A stretch of DNA of 42,486 bases from Methanoregula sp. (lineage in GTDB: Archaea; Halobacteriota; Methanomicrobia; Methanomicrobiales; Methanospirillaceae), in the NCBI GenBank assembly GCA_030694985.1, contig JAUYTV010000034.1, positions 1 through 42,486 on the forward strand, written 5' to 3'. The position numbers and the translations under genes are program-made. The notes under the pieces were generated by a model that was given only the letters and a program-made list of their open reading frames with translations, searched no databases and had not been told where the DNA came from. Of this stretch, positions 7,631 through 16,900 are shown one piece after another. The stretch's first letter is position 1; each line of letters begins with the position of its first letter.

Positions 7631-8908
7631 ATGACTGATGATGGCGGGCACCGATCAGGGGCCGGAAAAGGTGATGGTTCCGGTCGCAACAATGAGCGGG
7701 ACACAATAATTCACGGCAAACTCAAAAGCGGGGAACTCAGGCTTTACCAGCTGGAAAGAGAGCTCACACCCATGGATGCAATCCGGGTGCGCCGGGAATA
7801 TATTGAACAGGAGACCGGTACAAAGACGGAGAATATCGGTATCTTCTCCATCGACATCGAGCGCGTGGTCAAACGAAACTGTGAGAACATGATTGGCACC
7901 GTGCAGGTACCACTCGGCGTGGCAGGGCCAATCGCAATAAAAGGCGGGTACGCGCAGGGCAATTTCTGGCTCCCGCTCGCAACTACCGAGGGTGCACTTG
8001 TTGCATCAGTGAACCGCGGGTGCAGTGCGATTACAAAAGCCGGCGGTGCGGATGTGCGCGTGCTTCACGATGGCATGACCCGGGCACCGGTCTTTGCTGC
8101 GGACAGTATTGTGCATGCAGCAGAGGTGTGCGACTGGGTTGCCGCTCACCATGATGAACTCCGCCTTGCCGCAGAGAGTACCACATCGCACGGGAAACTG
8201 ATCGATGTCGTCACCTTTGTTGCCGGTACAAGCGTCTTTGTCCGGCTCGAGTTCGACACCAAGGACGCGATGGGCATGAACATGGTCACCATCGCAAGCG
8301 CAAAAGTAGCAGAACTGGTGGCGCAGGCTACCGGCGCCCGCCTTATCGCCCTTTCAGGCAACATGTGCACCGACAAGAAACCCGCAGCCATCAACACGAT
8401 TATGGGACGGGGCAGGAGCACTGTCGCAGGTGTTTTCCTCTCTCATGAACTTATCGCGCAGGTGTTCAAGACCGATGCAAAGACCATCCATGAAGTGAAC
8501 TACCGTAAGAACCTCTTAGGTTCTGCCCGGGCCGGCGCAATGGGGTTCAACGCCCATGCGGCAAATGTCGTTGCTGCGATGTTCATTGCCTGCGGGCAGG
8601 ATGCTGCCCATGCCATCGATGGCAGCACCTGCATTACAACAGTAGATCTCACAGATACCGGCATTTATGTCGCCGTCACGCTCCCCTCCCTTCCGGTCGG
8701 TACTGTTGGTGGAGGAACAGGAGTCGAGACACAGCAGGAATGCCTCAGGATCCTCGGGGTTGCCGGTGGAGGGGAACCTGCGGGCACCAATGCGAGAAAA
8801 CTTGCAGAGATCATCGCTGCCGGGGTTCTTGCAGGGGAACTTTCCCTGTTAGGTGCGCTTGCTTCACAGCACCTTGCCCGGGCTCATCAGAAGCTCGGGC
8901 GGGGATAA
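7631..8908 (+). CDS. hmgA: 3-hydroxy-3-methylglutaryl-CoA reductase (class I)
   Basis: 425 residues from ATG at 7631; an open frame extends upstream to 7292 but it only mirrors trm5. The enzyme reduces HMG-CoA to mevalonate with NADPH, the committed step to archaeal isoprenoid lipids. Visible family motifs: ENMIGTVQVPLGVAGP, TTEGALVASVNRGC, the DKKPAAIN segment with the catalytic Lys, DAMGMNMV (NADPH/catalytic Asp region) and GTVGGGTG; a catalytic His is likely the SQHLARAHQ element at the C-terminus. There are no N-terminal membrane segments, as expected for prokaryotic class I enzymes. The first 40 residues are Gly/Arg-rich and poorly conserved, so the exact start is less certain than the identity. 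Confidence 0.96.
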   Translation: MTDDGGHRSGAGKGDGSGRNNERDTIIHGKLKSGELRLYQLERELTPMDAIRVRREYIEQETGTKTENIGIFSIDIERVVKRNCENMIGTVQVPLGVAGPIAIKGGYAQGNFWLPLATTEGALVASVNRGCSAITKAGGADVRVLHDGMTRAPVFAADSIVHAAEVCDWVAAHHDELRLAAESTTSHGKLIDVVTFVAGTSVFVRLEFDTKDAMGMNMVTIASAKVAELVAQATGARLIALSGNMCTDKKPAAINTIMGRGRSTVAGVFLSHELIAQVFKTDAKTIHEVNYRKNLLGSARAGAMGFNAHAANVVAAMFIACGQDAAHAIDGSTCITTVDLTDTGIYVAVTLPSLPVGTVGGGTGVETQQECLRILGVAGGGEPAGTNARKLAEIIAAGVLAGELSLLGALASQHLARAHQKLGRG

Positions 8909-8926
8909 TTTTTTTCTTTTTTTTTC
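8909..8926 (+). terminator. T-rich terminator after hmgA
   Basis: Directly after the TAA there are two T runs (seven and nine T) separated by a C, typical of archaeal intrinsic termination. It sits between convergent genes. Confidence 0.7.
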
Positions 8927-8988
8927 TCTGAAAAATGAGAGCCGGATGCCATCAGGAAGGGGCACTGCAATTATTCAGGATATGTTCT

Positions 8989-10182
8989 TTACTTACGCCG
9001 TAACGCAATTCCGGCTGTTGCCGTGCTGAGTGCAGCAATGACAAGCAGGGATTCGAGGCCGGACTTCTTTGTCGTTGCGGGATTTGGTGCCGGTGTGCCT
9101 GATGCTGCCTTTGCCTGGACGGCACTCCATTCTGCCTGTGCAGCCGTTGTATCGAAAGGTGCTGGTGTTCCAAGACCTGTACTGGTTGCTGTTACCTGCT
9201 GGCCACCAGAGATCATGACCTTCTTTCCATCTGCCTTCCCGGTCACTTCAACGGTTCCTTCGATCATCTGAACGGTGGACTGCTTACCATCCGATGAGCA
9301 GATGAAGGTGGTGCCCTTGGCACCGGCAATAGCCTGGTTCATCTCGATCTCCATTGTGCCACCCTTGAGCATATTCTTAACGTTAGTCCAGATGTTACCG
9401 GCAACCAGTTTTACCTTGCTATCTCTGTCAGGAGGTGAAGCCAGCACAATCTCGGACTCCTGCTTCACTACAAACGTACTCATATCGGCAAATCCGAGGA
9501 TGGCAGACGAATCTTCCCCGGTTTTAATGTGGTCGTCCACATACAACATACGCTCGCGTTTTGCAAATCCCCACGCGTTTGGATCTTTGATATTCCCCCC
9601 GGTGCATTCACTAAAGATCTCAACCTGACCGGAAATACCGGTAAACCGGACGCCCGAATCCTTGCATCCCTCTGGGGTGGTCGCCTTTGCTACAGGTGCA
9701 GCAACCGCTTTTTGGAATGTTTTGGGTTCAGTTATAAGGCTCCATTTGGGTTCAGGATAATCCACAAAATCCATCCCATAGAAGAACTGGTTGCTGGAAC
9801 CCTGACCTCCCTCGCGCTGCCAGAGAGCATCTTTTCCCGCAGAATCAGTAACGGTCAGCCATACACCATACCGTGGTGTACCGCTGGTATACAGCTGCTC
9901 AGCCGGGATAGTCACACTTGAGTATTCTTTGCCTTCATAGAGAGTCTTGATACCCGGAGGGTTCATCCACTTGTAGGTGTAGGGCGGGGATCCTCCGGAA
10001 ACAGTCGCCATGAAGACATAGGATCCTGTAGCACGATAGCCCCCTTCCAGGTTATTCGGCCCTGATATACCGTTGACTACCGGGTGATCTGACAGGGCTG
10101 CACCCGTAATACCCGTGCAGAGCAGAAGGGTAAGGATAGTGACTGCACAAAGGTAGCGTATAGGGGTCATAGCACATTGCAT
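8989..10182 (-). CDS. Secreted FecR-domain protein with C-terminal membrane anchor
   Basis: 397 residues. The N-terminus (MTPIRYLCAVTILTLLLC from the second ATG at 10170) is a signal peptide; ATG 10170 is as likely a start as 10182. Residues about 30-130 resemble an Ig/PKD-like fold (GSPPYTYKW, PRYGVWLTVTDSAGKD). Residues about 180-330 form a FecR-type domain: VRFTGISGQVEIF, DDHIKTGEDSSAILGF, VKLVAGNIWTNVK, IAGAKGTTFIC, IEGTVEV. The C-terminus has a hydrophobic segment followed by RRK, a surface-anchor pattern. FecR domains in bacteria relay iron signals, but in archaea this domain is found in exported proteins with unknown role, so only location and fold are claimed. A TTTTTTTAAT box lies about 27 bases upstream. 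Confidence 0.82.
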   Translation of the reverse strand: MQCAMTPIRYLCAVTILTLLLCTGITGAALSDHPVVNGISGPNNLEGGYRATGSYVFMATVSGGSPPYTYKWMNPPGIKTLYEGKEYSSVTIPAEQLYTSGTPRYGVWLTVTDSAGKDALWQREGGQGSSNQFFYGMDFVDYPEPKWSLITEPKTFQKAVAAPVAKATTPEGCKDSGVRFTGISGQVEIFSECTGGNIKDPNAWGFAKRERMLYVDDHIKTGEDSSAILGFADMSTFVVKQESEIVLASPPDRDSKVKLVAGNIWTNVKNMLKGGTMEIEMNQAIAGAKGTTFICSSDGKQSTVQMIEGTVEVTGKADGKKVMISGGQQVTATSTGLGTPAPFDTTAAQAEWSAVQAKAASGTPAPNPATTKKSGLESLLVIAALSTATAGIALRRK

Positions 10183-10263
10183 ACGTTCTTCTTATGTTCA
10201 GAAGATTAAAAAAACTCGCGAAACCGGCTCGGATGAGGTGGGGGGAACAATCCGGGGATCGCG

Positions 10264-10749
10264 TTAAAACCGGAACCACTTCATCATCACAAACGCATCC
10301 TCGCCATTCGCATAGTACTGGTCGATCCCAAACACATGATGGTAGCCGAGCCGTTTGTAGAACTGTTGCGCTGCCGTGTTGGATATCCGCACTTCGAGCT
10401 GGACGGCAGTTGCAAGTTCAATGGCAAACTGGTGCTCAACCCTGCGCACAAGCAGTTTTCCGATCCCACGGTGCCGGTATATCGGACTCACGCCGATATT
10501 GCAGATATGGCCGTAGATATTCTCCCCGTTATCTTCAAGTGCCCCCACCACAAAACCTGCCACCTGCCCATCGCAGACCGCAACAAAATACGTTGTCGGA
10601 TAATAGGTGAGTGCCTCTAAGAAGACGGACAATTCCCACGGGTCGATAAAAGAGTCTTTCTCTATAGCAACTATCGCTGTGAGATCAAAAGGCATTGCCC
10701 GCCTTATCTGCGGTAAGGGAAAGGTCACAAGATCGTGGGGTCTGATCAT
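10264..10749 (-). CDS. rimI: GNAT N-terminal acetyltransferase, RimI/Ard1 (NatA-like) family
   Basis: 161 residues from ATG at 10749, which has AAAGGG upstream; a TTG at 10767 would add six residues. The acetyl-CoA-binding signature is visible as the stretch NIGVSPIYRHRGIGKLLV, and the segments IEKDSFIDPW, LEVRISNTAAQQFYKRLGY and MMKWF follow the archaeal RimI/Ard1 pattern. Such enzymes acetylate the N-terminal alpha-amino group of proteins (Ser, Ala, Thr, Met starts); in archaea a single enzyme has broad specificity. Located in the cytoplasm or on the ribosome. It is divergent from the DUF1015 gene. Confidence 0.88.
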   Translation of the reverse strand: MIRPHDLVTFPLPQIRRAMPFDLTAIVAIEKDSFIDPWELSVFLEALTYYPTTYFVAVCDGQVAGFVVGALEDNGENIYGHICNIGVSPIYRHRGIGKLLVRRVEHQFAIELATAVQLEVRISNTAAQQFYKRLGYHHVFGIDQYYANGEDAFVMMKWFRF

Positions 10750-10908
10750 ATAGGGGTCCCTTTGCAATGGGGTTTATGCAGTACTGCTGGGTTCCCGCAA
10801 GTCATAGTATTTGCCCTTAAGCGGACGAAAAGGTGTGTGCGGAAATATAAGGGATCACACCCAACTTTGAGAGCAACGGTTTCTCCCTGTCAGAGTGCTG
10901 GTGTTGGT

Positions 10909-12174
10909 ATGGTAAGGATCTATCGTTTTTCCGGGGTGCGCCCCACACGCGAATGTGCGCAGGCGATCGCTGCTGTCCCGTATGATGTCGTGACGGCAGA
11001 AGAAGCCCGCAGGATCATTGAGAAAAAACCCGATAGTTTTCTGCGCGTGAGCAGACCGGATGCGGAACTGCCAGGTATCGATCCCCACGATGACAAAGTA
11101 TACGAGCGGGCGCTGAAGAACTTTGCCGCACTTGAAACAACAGGTAAGATACGAAAGGACGCAGAGCCCGGCATGTATGCCTACCGGGTGAAACAGGATG
11201 GAGAAACGTTCCTTGGTCTCTGTTGTTGCCTTGATGTGGAAGATTACCGGCAGAACAAAATCCGCAGGCACGAGCAGACCCGGTACGATAAGGAAGAAGA
11301 CCGGACCCGGCACATCGAAGCGGTAAAAGCGCACAATGGGCCGGTCGTGCTCCTGTACCGGAACAGCGGGGATATCTACTCGCTCATCAATGCGCAGGTT
11401 TCCGGGGGCGCAATTCCCGATGCAGAGGTGCGCACCGATGAGGGGGGCATTCACCAGATCTTCCGGATCACCGACATACAAATCCTCGCCCGCATCGAGC
11501 AGCACTTTGCAAACCTTCCCTTGCTCTATATTGCTGATGGCCATCACCGGGCAAAGGCGGCAGTGAATGTTGCAGATAGGAGGATTGAGGCAGATATCCC
11601 CTCCGGCCCTGAAGCGTTCCGGTTCATGGGAGTCATGTTTGCCCATGATAAAGTGAAGATCCACGGGTACAGCCGGTTGCTTGCGGATCTTGGCACATAT
11701 ACGCACGACACCTTCTTAGAAGACTTAAAAAAATACTTTGATGTAGTACCGTACGGCAGGGTTGACGGGCGCGGGTATAATATCCGGCCGAGATGCAAGA
11801 AGCCTGAACGCTACCATATCATGCATATGTATCTCGGCGGCCAGTGGTACGAGTGCACCCGCCTGCTTGAGAAGAATGCGGCACTGTTAGAAACCCTCGA
11901 TGTGGCAGTGCTCCAGCAGTGGGTCTTAGAGGGTATGCTTGGGATCACCGATCCCCGTGGCGATGCCCGGCTCCAGTATCTTGGGGGTGCTCGCCCGGTT
12001 GCAGATCTTGAGAGGCTGGTTGACAATGGGCAATACCGGCTTGCGTTTGCCATGCAGCCGGTCCGGGTTGAGACCGTTCTTTCCATTGCTGATGCCGGCG
12101 GAATAATGCCCCCCAAGTCCACGTGGTTTGAGCCCAAGCTCTTAAGCGGGCTTGTGGTACACACGTTTGAGTGA
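10909..12174 (+). CDS. DUF1015 family protein
   Basis: 421 residues from ATG 10909, where the family's N-terminus starts (IYRFSGVRPT, then AAVPYDVVTAEEAR). An upstream extension to 10735 is open but overlaps the divergent acetyltransferase and is not family-like. Hallmarks are IADGHHRAKAA in the middle and FRFMGVMFAHD after it. No membrane segments. The biochemical function is not securely known to me; DUF1015 genes are often beside amino-acid genes (notably phosphoglycerate dehydrogenase), and here hisG follows 56 bp downstream on the same strand, which fits an amino-acid metabolism role but does not prove it. Confidence 0.85.
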   Translation: MVRIYRFSGVRPTRECAQAIAAVPYDVVTAEEARRIIEKKPDSFLRVSRPDAELPGIDPHDDKVYERALKNFAALETTGKIRKDAEPGMYAYRVKQDGETFLGLCCCLDVEDYRQNKIRRHEQTRYDKEEDRTRHIEAVKAHNGPVVLLYRNSGDIYSLINAQVSGGAIPDAEVRTDEGGIHQIFRITDIQILARIEQHFANLPLLYIADGHHRAKAAVNVADRRIEADIPSGPEAFRFMGVMFAHDKVKIHGYSRLLADLGTYTHDTFLEDLKKYFDVVPYGRVDGRGYNIRPRCKKPERYHIMHMYLGGQWYECTRLLEKNAALLETLDVAVLQQWVLEGMLGITDPRGDARLQYLGGARPVADLERLVDNGQYRLAFAMQPVRVETVLSIADAGGIMPPKSTWFEPKLLSGLVVHTFE

Positions 12175-12196
12175 TTTCTGCCACACAGCACCCCTC

Positions 12197-12207
12197 ATTT
12201 TTATTGT
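12197..12207 (+). promoter_or_regulatory. TATA-like box upstream of hisG
   Basis: ATTTTTATTG lies about 25-32 bases before the hisG ATG, the spacing expected for an archaeal promoter giving a leaderless or short-leader transcript. Confidence 0.5.
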
Positions 12208-12230
12208 TTTTACCGCAAACAGTGTACCGT

Positions 12231-13103
12231 ATGATTACCATTGCTCTTCCAAAAGGCAGCCTCGAGGCGCAGACACTCCAGCTCTTTAAGGAGGCAGACC
12301 TTGAAGTCAGGCGCACGGATCGCGACTACAACCCCCGCATTGCAGATGAGCGGATCGGTAAGATCAAAATCCTGCGGCCACAGGAGATCCCGACTTATGT
12401 GGAGAAGGGGTATTTTGATATCGGTATCTCCGGTCTCGACTGGGTGAACGAGACGAACTCCGATGTCATTGAAGTAGCAAACCTCTCGTACAGCAAGACA
12501 GGAGAAGGAAACGTAAAGATCGTGATCGCCGTCCACCGCGATGAGCCGATCGAGAATGTCTCCCAGATCCGGCCAAACAGCCGGGTGACTACGGAATACC
12601 CCGAACTTACCCGGAAGTATTTCGAAGACCTCAAGATCCCCGTACAGATGTTTCATTCATTCGGTGCATCCGAAGCAAAAGTGCCCGATCTCATGGATGT
12701 TGTTGTTGACCTGACCGAGACCGGCACCACACTGCGCAAGAACGGCCTGAAGATCATCGGGCAGATCATGGAGTCGCATACAGTGATCTGTGCAAATAAG
12801 GCAAGCTGGGCAGATCCGGTGAAGCGCCGGGAGATCGAAGAGATCCGGACACTGTTATTTGGGGTGATTGAAGCAAGGAACAAGGTGCTCTTGACAATGA
12901 ACGTCCCCTCCGCATCCATGGAGCGGATCGTAGCCGCTCTCCCGGCTATGAAGAAGCCGACCGTGAGCCAGCTTCACGGGATTGACTTTTATAGTATCCA
13001 GACGGTTGTTCCAAAGAACATGGTCAACCAGCTAATCCCGAGACTCAAGGCCTGCGGGGCGGAGGATATTTTAGAGATCCCGATAACAAAGATTGTGCCG
13101 TGA
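12231..13103 (+). CDS. hisG: ATP phosphoribosyltransferase, long form
   Basis: 290 residues from ATG 12231 (MITIALPKGSLEAQT, the classical start). It catalyses ATP + PRPP to phosphoribosyl-ATP, the first step of histidine synthesis. The PRPP-binding loop is DLTETGTTLRKNGL (residues about 160-175), and the C-terminal 80 residues form the ACT-like regulatory domain of the long, HisZ-independent form (PTVSQLHG ... ILEIPITKIVP). The protein is complete. A shortened copy of its 3' end occurs 680 bp downstream. Confidence 0.96.
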   Translation: MITIALPKGSLEAQTLQLFKEADLEVRRTDRDYNPRIADERIGKIKILRPQEIPTYVEKGYFDIGISGLDWVNETNSDVIEVANLSYSKTGEGNVKIVIAVHRDEPIENVSQIRPNSRVTTEYPELTRKYFEDLKIPVQMFHSFGASEAKVPDLMDVVVDLTETGTTLRKNGLKIIGQIMESHTVICANKASWADPVKRREIEEIRTLLFGVIEARNKVLLTMNVPSASMERIVAALPAMKKPTVSQLHGIDFYSIQTVVPKNMVNQLIPRLKACGAEDILEIPITKIVP

Positions 13104-13238
13104 AGACACGACATGAACATTCATACCTGACCCAAACGGTTCTTACACGAATCTGTAGAACAACAAAGTTCGTGTAATCTGCCCGGCATCACAGATATCA
13201 GAAATTTCAAACAAATGACGAGCCTACTGAACTGGTGA

Positions 13239-13502
13239 TCAGGAATACACCTCGTCATGATGCCTGAATTTTAATAAGACCACACAATGTTCCTGGTGTT
13301 CAATTTTATAGATCAGGACATAGGGTCCGATATGCACTCGCCATTTTCCCTTTAACAGGTTGCGAAGGGGTTTGCCATTTTCCGGGTATTCGGTGATAAA
13401 TTCGATCTTTCTGGAGAGTTGTTCTAATCGAGCCGGATCATTTCTAAGATATTTGAGAATCTCCTCTCTCAGACCCGGCCGATAGCGCAGTGTATATGTC
13501 AT
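13239..13502 (-). CDS. RelE/ParE-type toxin
   Basis: 87 residues with the RelE/ParE pattern: N-terminal beta strand MTYTLRYRPGL, two helices (REEILKYLRNDP, LEQLSRKIEFI), GKPLRNLLKGKWRVHIGPY and a C-terminal strand ending KFRHHDEVY. The Arg, Lys and final His/Tyr positions fit a ribosome-dependent mRNA interferase. The gene starts inside the end of its antitoxin gene (4-base overlap), the typical co-translated order antitoxin then toxin. Confidence 0.85.
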   Translation of the reverse strand: MTYTLRYRPGLREEILKYLRNDPARLEQLSRKIEFITEYPENGKPLRNLLKGKWRVHIGPYVLIYKIEHQEHCVVLLKFRHHDEVYS

Positions 13503-13720
13503 CTTTTCAGATTTTCAATAAAAGATCTCGCAGAATCGCAATTAACATAATTCCCGGTGTCAATCTCTTTTTCTGCTTCTAATACTTCTTTAATTATATC
13601 CGCCTTTATTGTGGATTCTGCCGGGTATTCAAGTTCGTACAGTCGCTCTTCGATGATCTCAAGTTTTCCTAAGATCTTCTGAAGCATCATTCCGATGTTC
13701 TGACTGTCCATTGTATCCAT
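13499..13720 (-). CDS. Antitoxin of the RelE-type pair
   Basis: 73 residues, mostly helical and acidic (ILGKLEIIEERLYELEYP, then IIKEVLEAEKEID), ending SARSFIENLKR. There is no recognisable DNA-binding motif, which is common in the small archaeal antitoxins paired with RelE/ParE toxins. Assignment rests on size, the 4-base overlap with the toxin gene and order. A TTTTTTTAAG box lies 30-40 bases upstream (13750-13760). Confidence 0.75.
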   Translation of the reverse strand: MDTMDSQNIGMMLQKILGKLEIIEERLYELEYPAESTIKADIIKEVLEAEKEIDTGNYVNCDSARSFIENLKR

Positions 13721-13778
13721 AATCTTTCACGATCTATAGAGCACCCGATCTTAAAAAAACTATCATCGGATTCTTTCG

Positions 13779-13901
13779 CTGCGCAAGAACGGATTAAAGA
13801 TAATCGGGCAGATCATGGAGTCGCACACTGTAATTTTCGAAAACAAAACCGGCGAGGCGGAGGATATACTGGAGATCCCGATAACAAAGATTGTGCCGTG
13901 A
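13779..13901 (+). pseudogene. hisG: hisG 3'-end remnant with internal deletion
   Basis: Translated in frame, this gives LRKNGLKIIGQIMESHTVI, a short divergent joint, then AEDILEIPITKIVP and a stop, i.e. hisG codons from the PRPP loop joined to the last 16 codons, with roughly 85 codons missing between. Most differences from hisG are at third codon positions (GGC-CTG against GGA-TTA), so the fragment derives from a diverged hisG and not from a recent copy of the neighbouring gene. It has no start and cannot make an enzyme. Confidence 0.92.
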
Positions 13902-13916
13902 AAAGACCTAAAAAAA

Positions 13917-16900
13917 TTATTCGAGTTTGATAAATATTGTACCACCGGGCAATGCTTTGCATTTTGTGATTGGGTTTGTTATCGCTGCATTCGCATCCTC
14001 TGCTCCTGCCACGATCTGTATGTCAAAGCATTTTCCCGTGGGCCATAATGCTGTATCGGAAGTGGGTATTGTTTGCTGAGTCGTTTCTTCGATTACAGGT
14101 GTAGTTATGAATACCAATCCACCGGGAACGGTCTTCCATTGCGTATCTCCCGTCACCCGGTACAGGATCGCTTCCTGAACGGTTTTGTCGCCATCATAGG
14201 TGGTATTCCACTTTATGGTCCAGACATTCGGATCAGGGTTTGCACCTTCAACAAATGAGAGATTATCTACCCGGAGCGTTTTGCTGCCAAAACCGGTATT
14301 TACGATACTCGCCCTGACCCTGCACTGCATTGCGGGAATAAATCCCGTCTGGGTTATACCAGTTGACGCATCCGTAAACGAGATGGCTGAACTACCTAGG
14401 CCAAACAGATCAATACTTCCTGCCTTTGTCAGGTTCAGTTGGAATGTTGCGCGCCAGGTTTCATTGAGCTTGATCGTGCCGACATCAAAAGCCATGGTCC
14501 GGGCATTCCATGCAGCGGTATCGTCACGGCTTTCACTGAAAATCTGGTGAATGACACCATCTTTGGTGATGTTGAATTTGTTGATGTACGTGGAGTAACC
14601 CTCGTGATACTCATAATCCATATACTTCGTGATGTACTCATCATTGATCTTTATGGTCCCAAAATCCAGATTCACCTGAGTCTCGCCACCTGCCGTTTCC
14701 TGCAGGTCACCGGCAATATTTGTATAGATCTGTTCGAGTTCCCCGGGATCATTTGCATTTGAATACTTACCCCCGGTTGTAGTTGCATATCGTTCTAAGA
14801 TTGTCTGATAAGCACTCGACACGCCGAGACCTACCGGGTAAATTTTAATATCCTTGTTTTTTGCATAGGTGATGACACTGTCAGTTTCTGCGAGATCGGC
14901 AGCAGAAAATCTTGGCGTAGCACTGGTGAGTGCTTCAGGATCATTGCCTGTATTGTATTCGCCATCCGTAAGCAGGATAATCGCCCGTACCCTTCCGGGA
15001 GTTGAAGCGGGCAGCATGTTGACCGCCCGATAGATCCCTTCGCGTGTTGGAGTGCTGCCCGCAGGTACAATTGACTTCATTGCCGCATCCACATCCGCCT
15101 GGGTATGAGTACCAAAGGAGAGATCTTCCCGGTATTTCACACCCGCCCCATAATCCCGCGGAACTCCATCATTGTAATTTGATACAATATACTGGTGATG
15201 GGGTGAGGTAAGGGAATAAACACCTCCAATACGCACTAATGGATACCATGTAGGTAACTTACACCCTACACAATCCAGACTGTCCCATTTCGAATCATCC
15301 GTTTTCGCCAGATACGCAGAACTATAAACATTGGTCCAGTCCCAGCTACCATCACTTCCTGTCGGAGCTAACTGTGCCCACCGGGTATCTCCAAATGAGA
15401 TTTCACCTATCTTATCAACTGAAGCCAGTTTTGAGAAAAAGAGCGAACAGGCAGCTTTTGCGCTGACCATTCGATCCGGATCCCCTTCAAGCATGCTCCC
15501 GGAACGGTCATTTAAGAGTACTACATCAATGGGTTTTGGCCAAAGCGCCGCGCCGTCCCCCTTGAGTTGTATGGTGATACTAATTTTGTCCCCCACCTGG
15601 GAGTTCCCACAGTCCGCAATAGATGATGTGCTGATGTACGGATAGTTTTTCCAGACCAGCGTGACATCCTTAGTGATCAGGATACCGGATTTGTTCGTCC
15701 ACGATGCCGTAGCAACAACCTGCCCGGTGGCTGTAGCATTATATCCATCAGCACCATAGATTGCGAATGCTCCCGGGCTGAATTCTACGGTTGCATATCC
15801 GCTGATACCATCTACAGGCACGGGTAATTGAGTAGATAGGCTGGGATCTGCAGTCACGATATAGGGCCCCCCGGGATAGGTCGAGGCTGCAAGCGAGAAT
15901 GTGACAAGTTCTCCTGTCACCGGGTTGCCCTTGATATCGATCACCCGTGCCTGGAGAACGGCCCGGGTCGAGGAAGCAACATCAAGACTCGTCATGGACT
16001 GCGGATTTCCGGTAAATGTCAGGTCTACGGGGTCGGTATTATAATATTCAATATCCTGACTGCAATACCCCACAGTGCCGGTGTTTATCCCGGTGCACAC
16101 AGCGCTCGCATTCTCAAGAGGGGTCGCTTTAAGAGTATAAACACCGATCGTATCTTTCGGGCCAAAGGAAATTCTTAATCGTCCCCAGGTATTAGTTGGT
16201 GCAATCACGCTCATTCCATCTGTTGAATCACAGTACACAGATGCCCCGGTGATCGGGTTGTTGTACTTATCAGTTACCGTGTAATAAATTTCTACAGCGC
16301 TTTCCGGGAGCCCATCGGCAGGAAGGGATGAACCGGGACTGGCCGGGGTCTGCGCAATATAATAGGGTTTGCTTTCCGCTACACCCTGGATATATGTCCC
16401 CGGGGGAACTACGATATTTCCAATGGGATCCATCTGGATGTAATTACTTCTGACAGCAGTCGATATTCTGAGAACGGCAGATACGTTACCATCTGCATCC
16501 GTTGAATAGGTTTTCTGGGTAACGTAATTCTCACCATCCTGTAATCCTGCGCCACCATCATCTGTCATGGTGAGACGGATGGTTTCTGCACTATTTTTGT
16601 TATCTATCCGATTGCCCCATCGATCAACAAGGGTTACACTTACACCGGTTATTGAACCTACCGGTAACTCCGCCGGGTTTTCAAACGTTGCCCCTTGAGG
16701 TGTATCGTGATCGATCCGCTGGATGGTGGAAACCTGAACCGGCGTTGTAGTACCATCATTAAAGGAGATTGTTGCAATTATTGTGGCAGTACCGCTTTTT
16801 TTACTGGTTGTAAATACCGCTGTTGCTTTTCCATCAGCACCGGTTACCACAGATGCCGGAGCTAAAGGGGAGATCGTTCCCAAATCCTGAGAGGCCGGAT

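Noticed and set aside
7606-7704. N-terminal extension of Trm5 to 7704
   Set aside because: It would overlap hmgA by about 75 bp and is a Pro/Ser-rich low-quality sequence; Trm5 likeness starts at ATG 7605.
13779-13901. A functional short HisG
   Set aside because: No start codon and most of the regulatory domain is missing.
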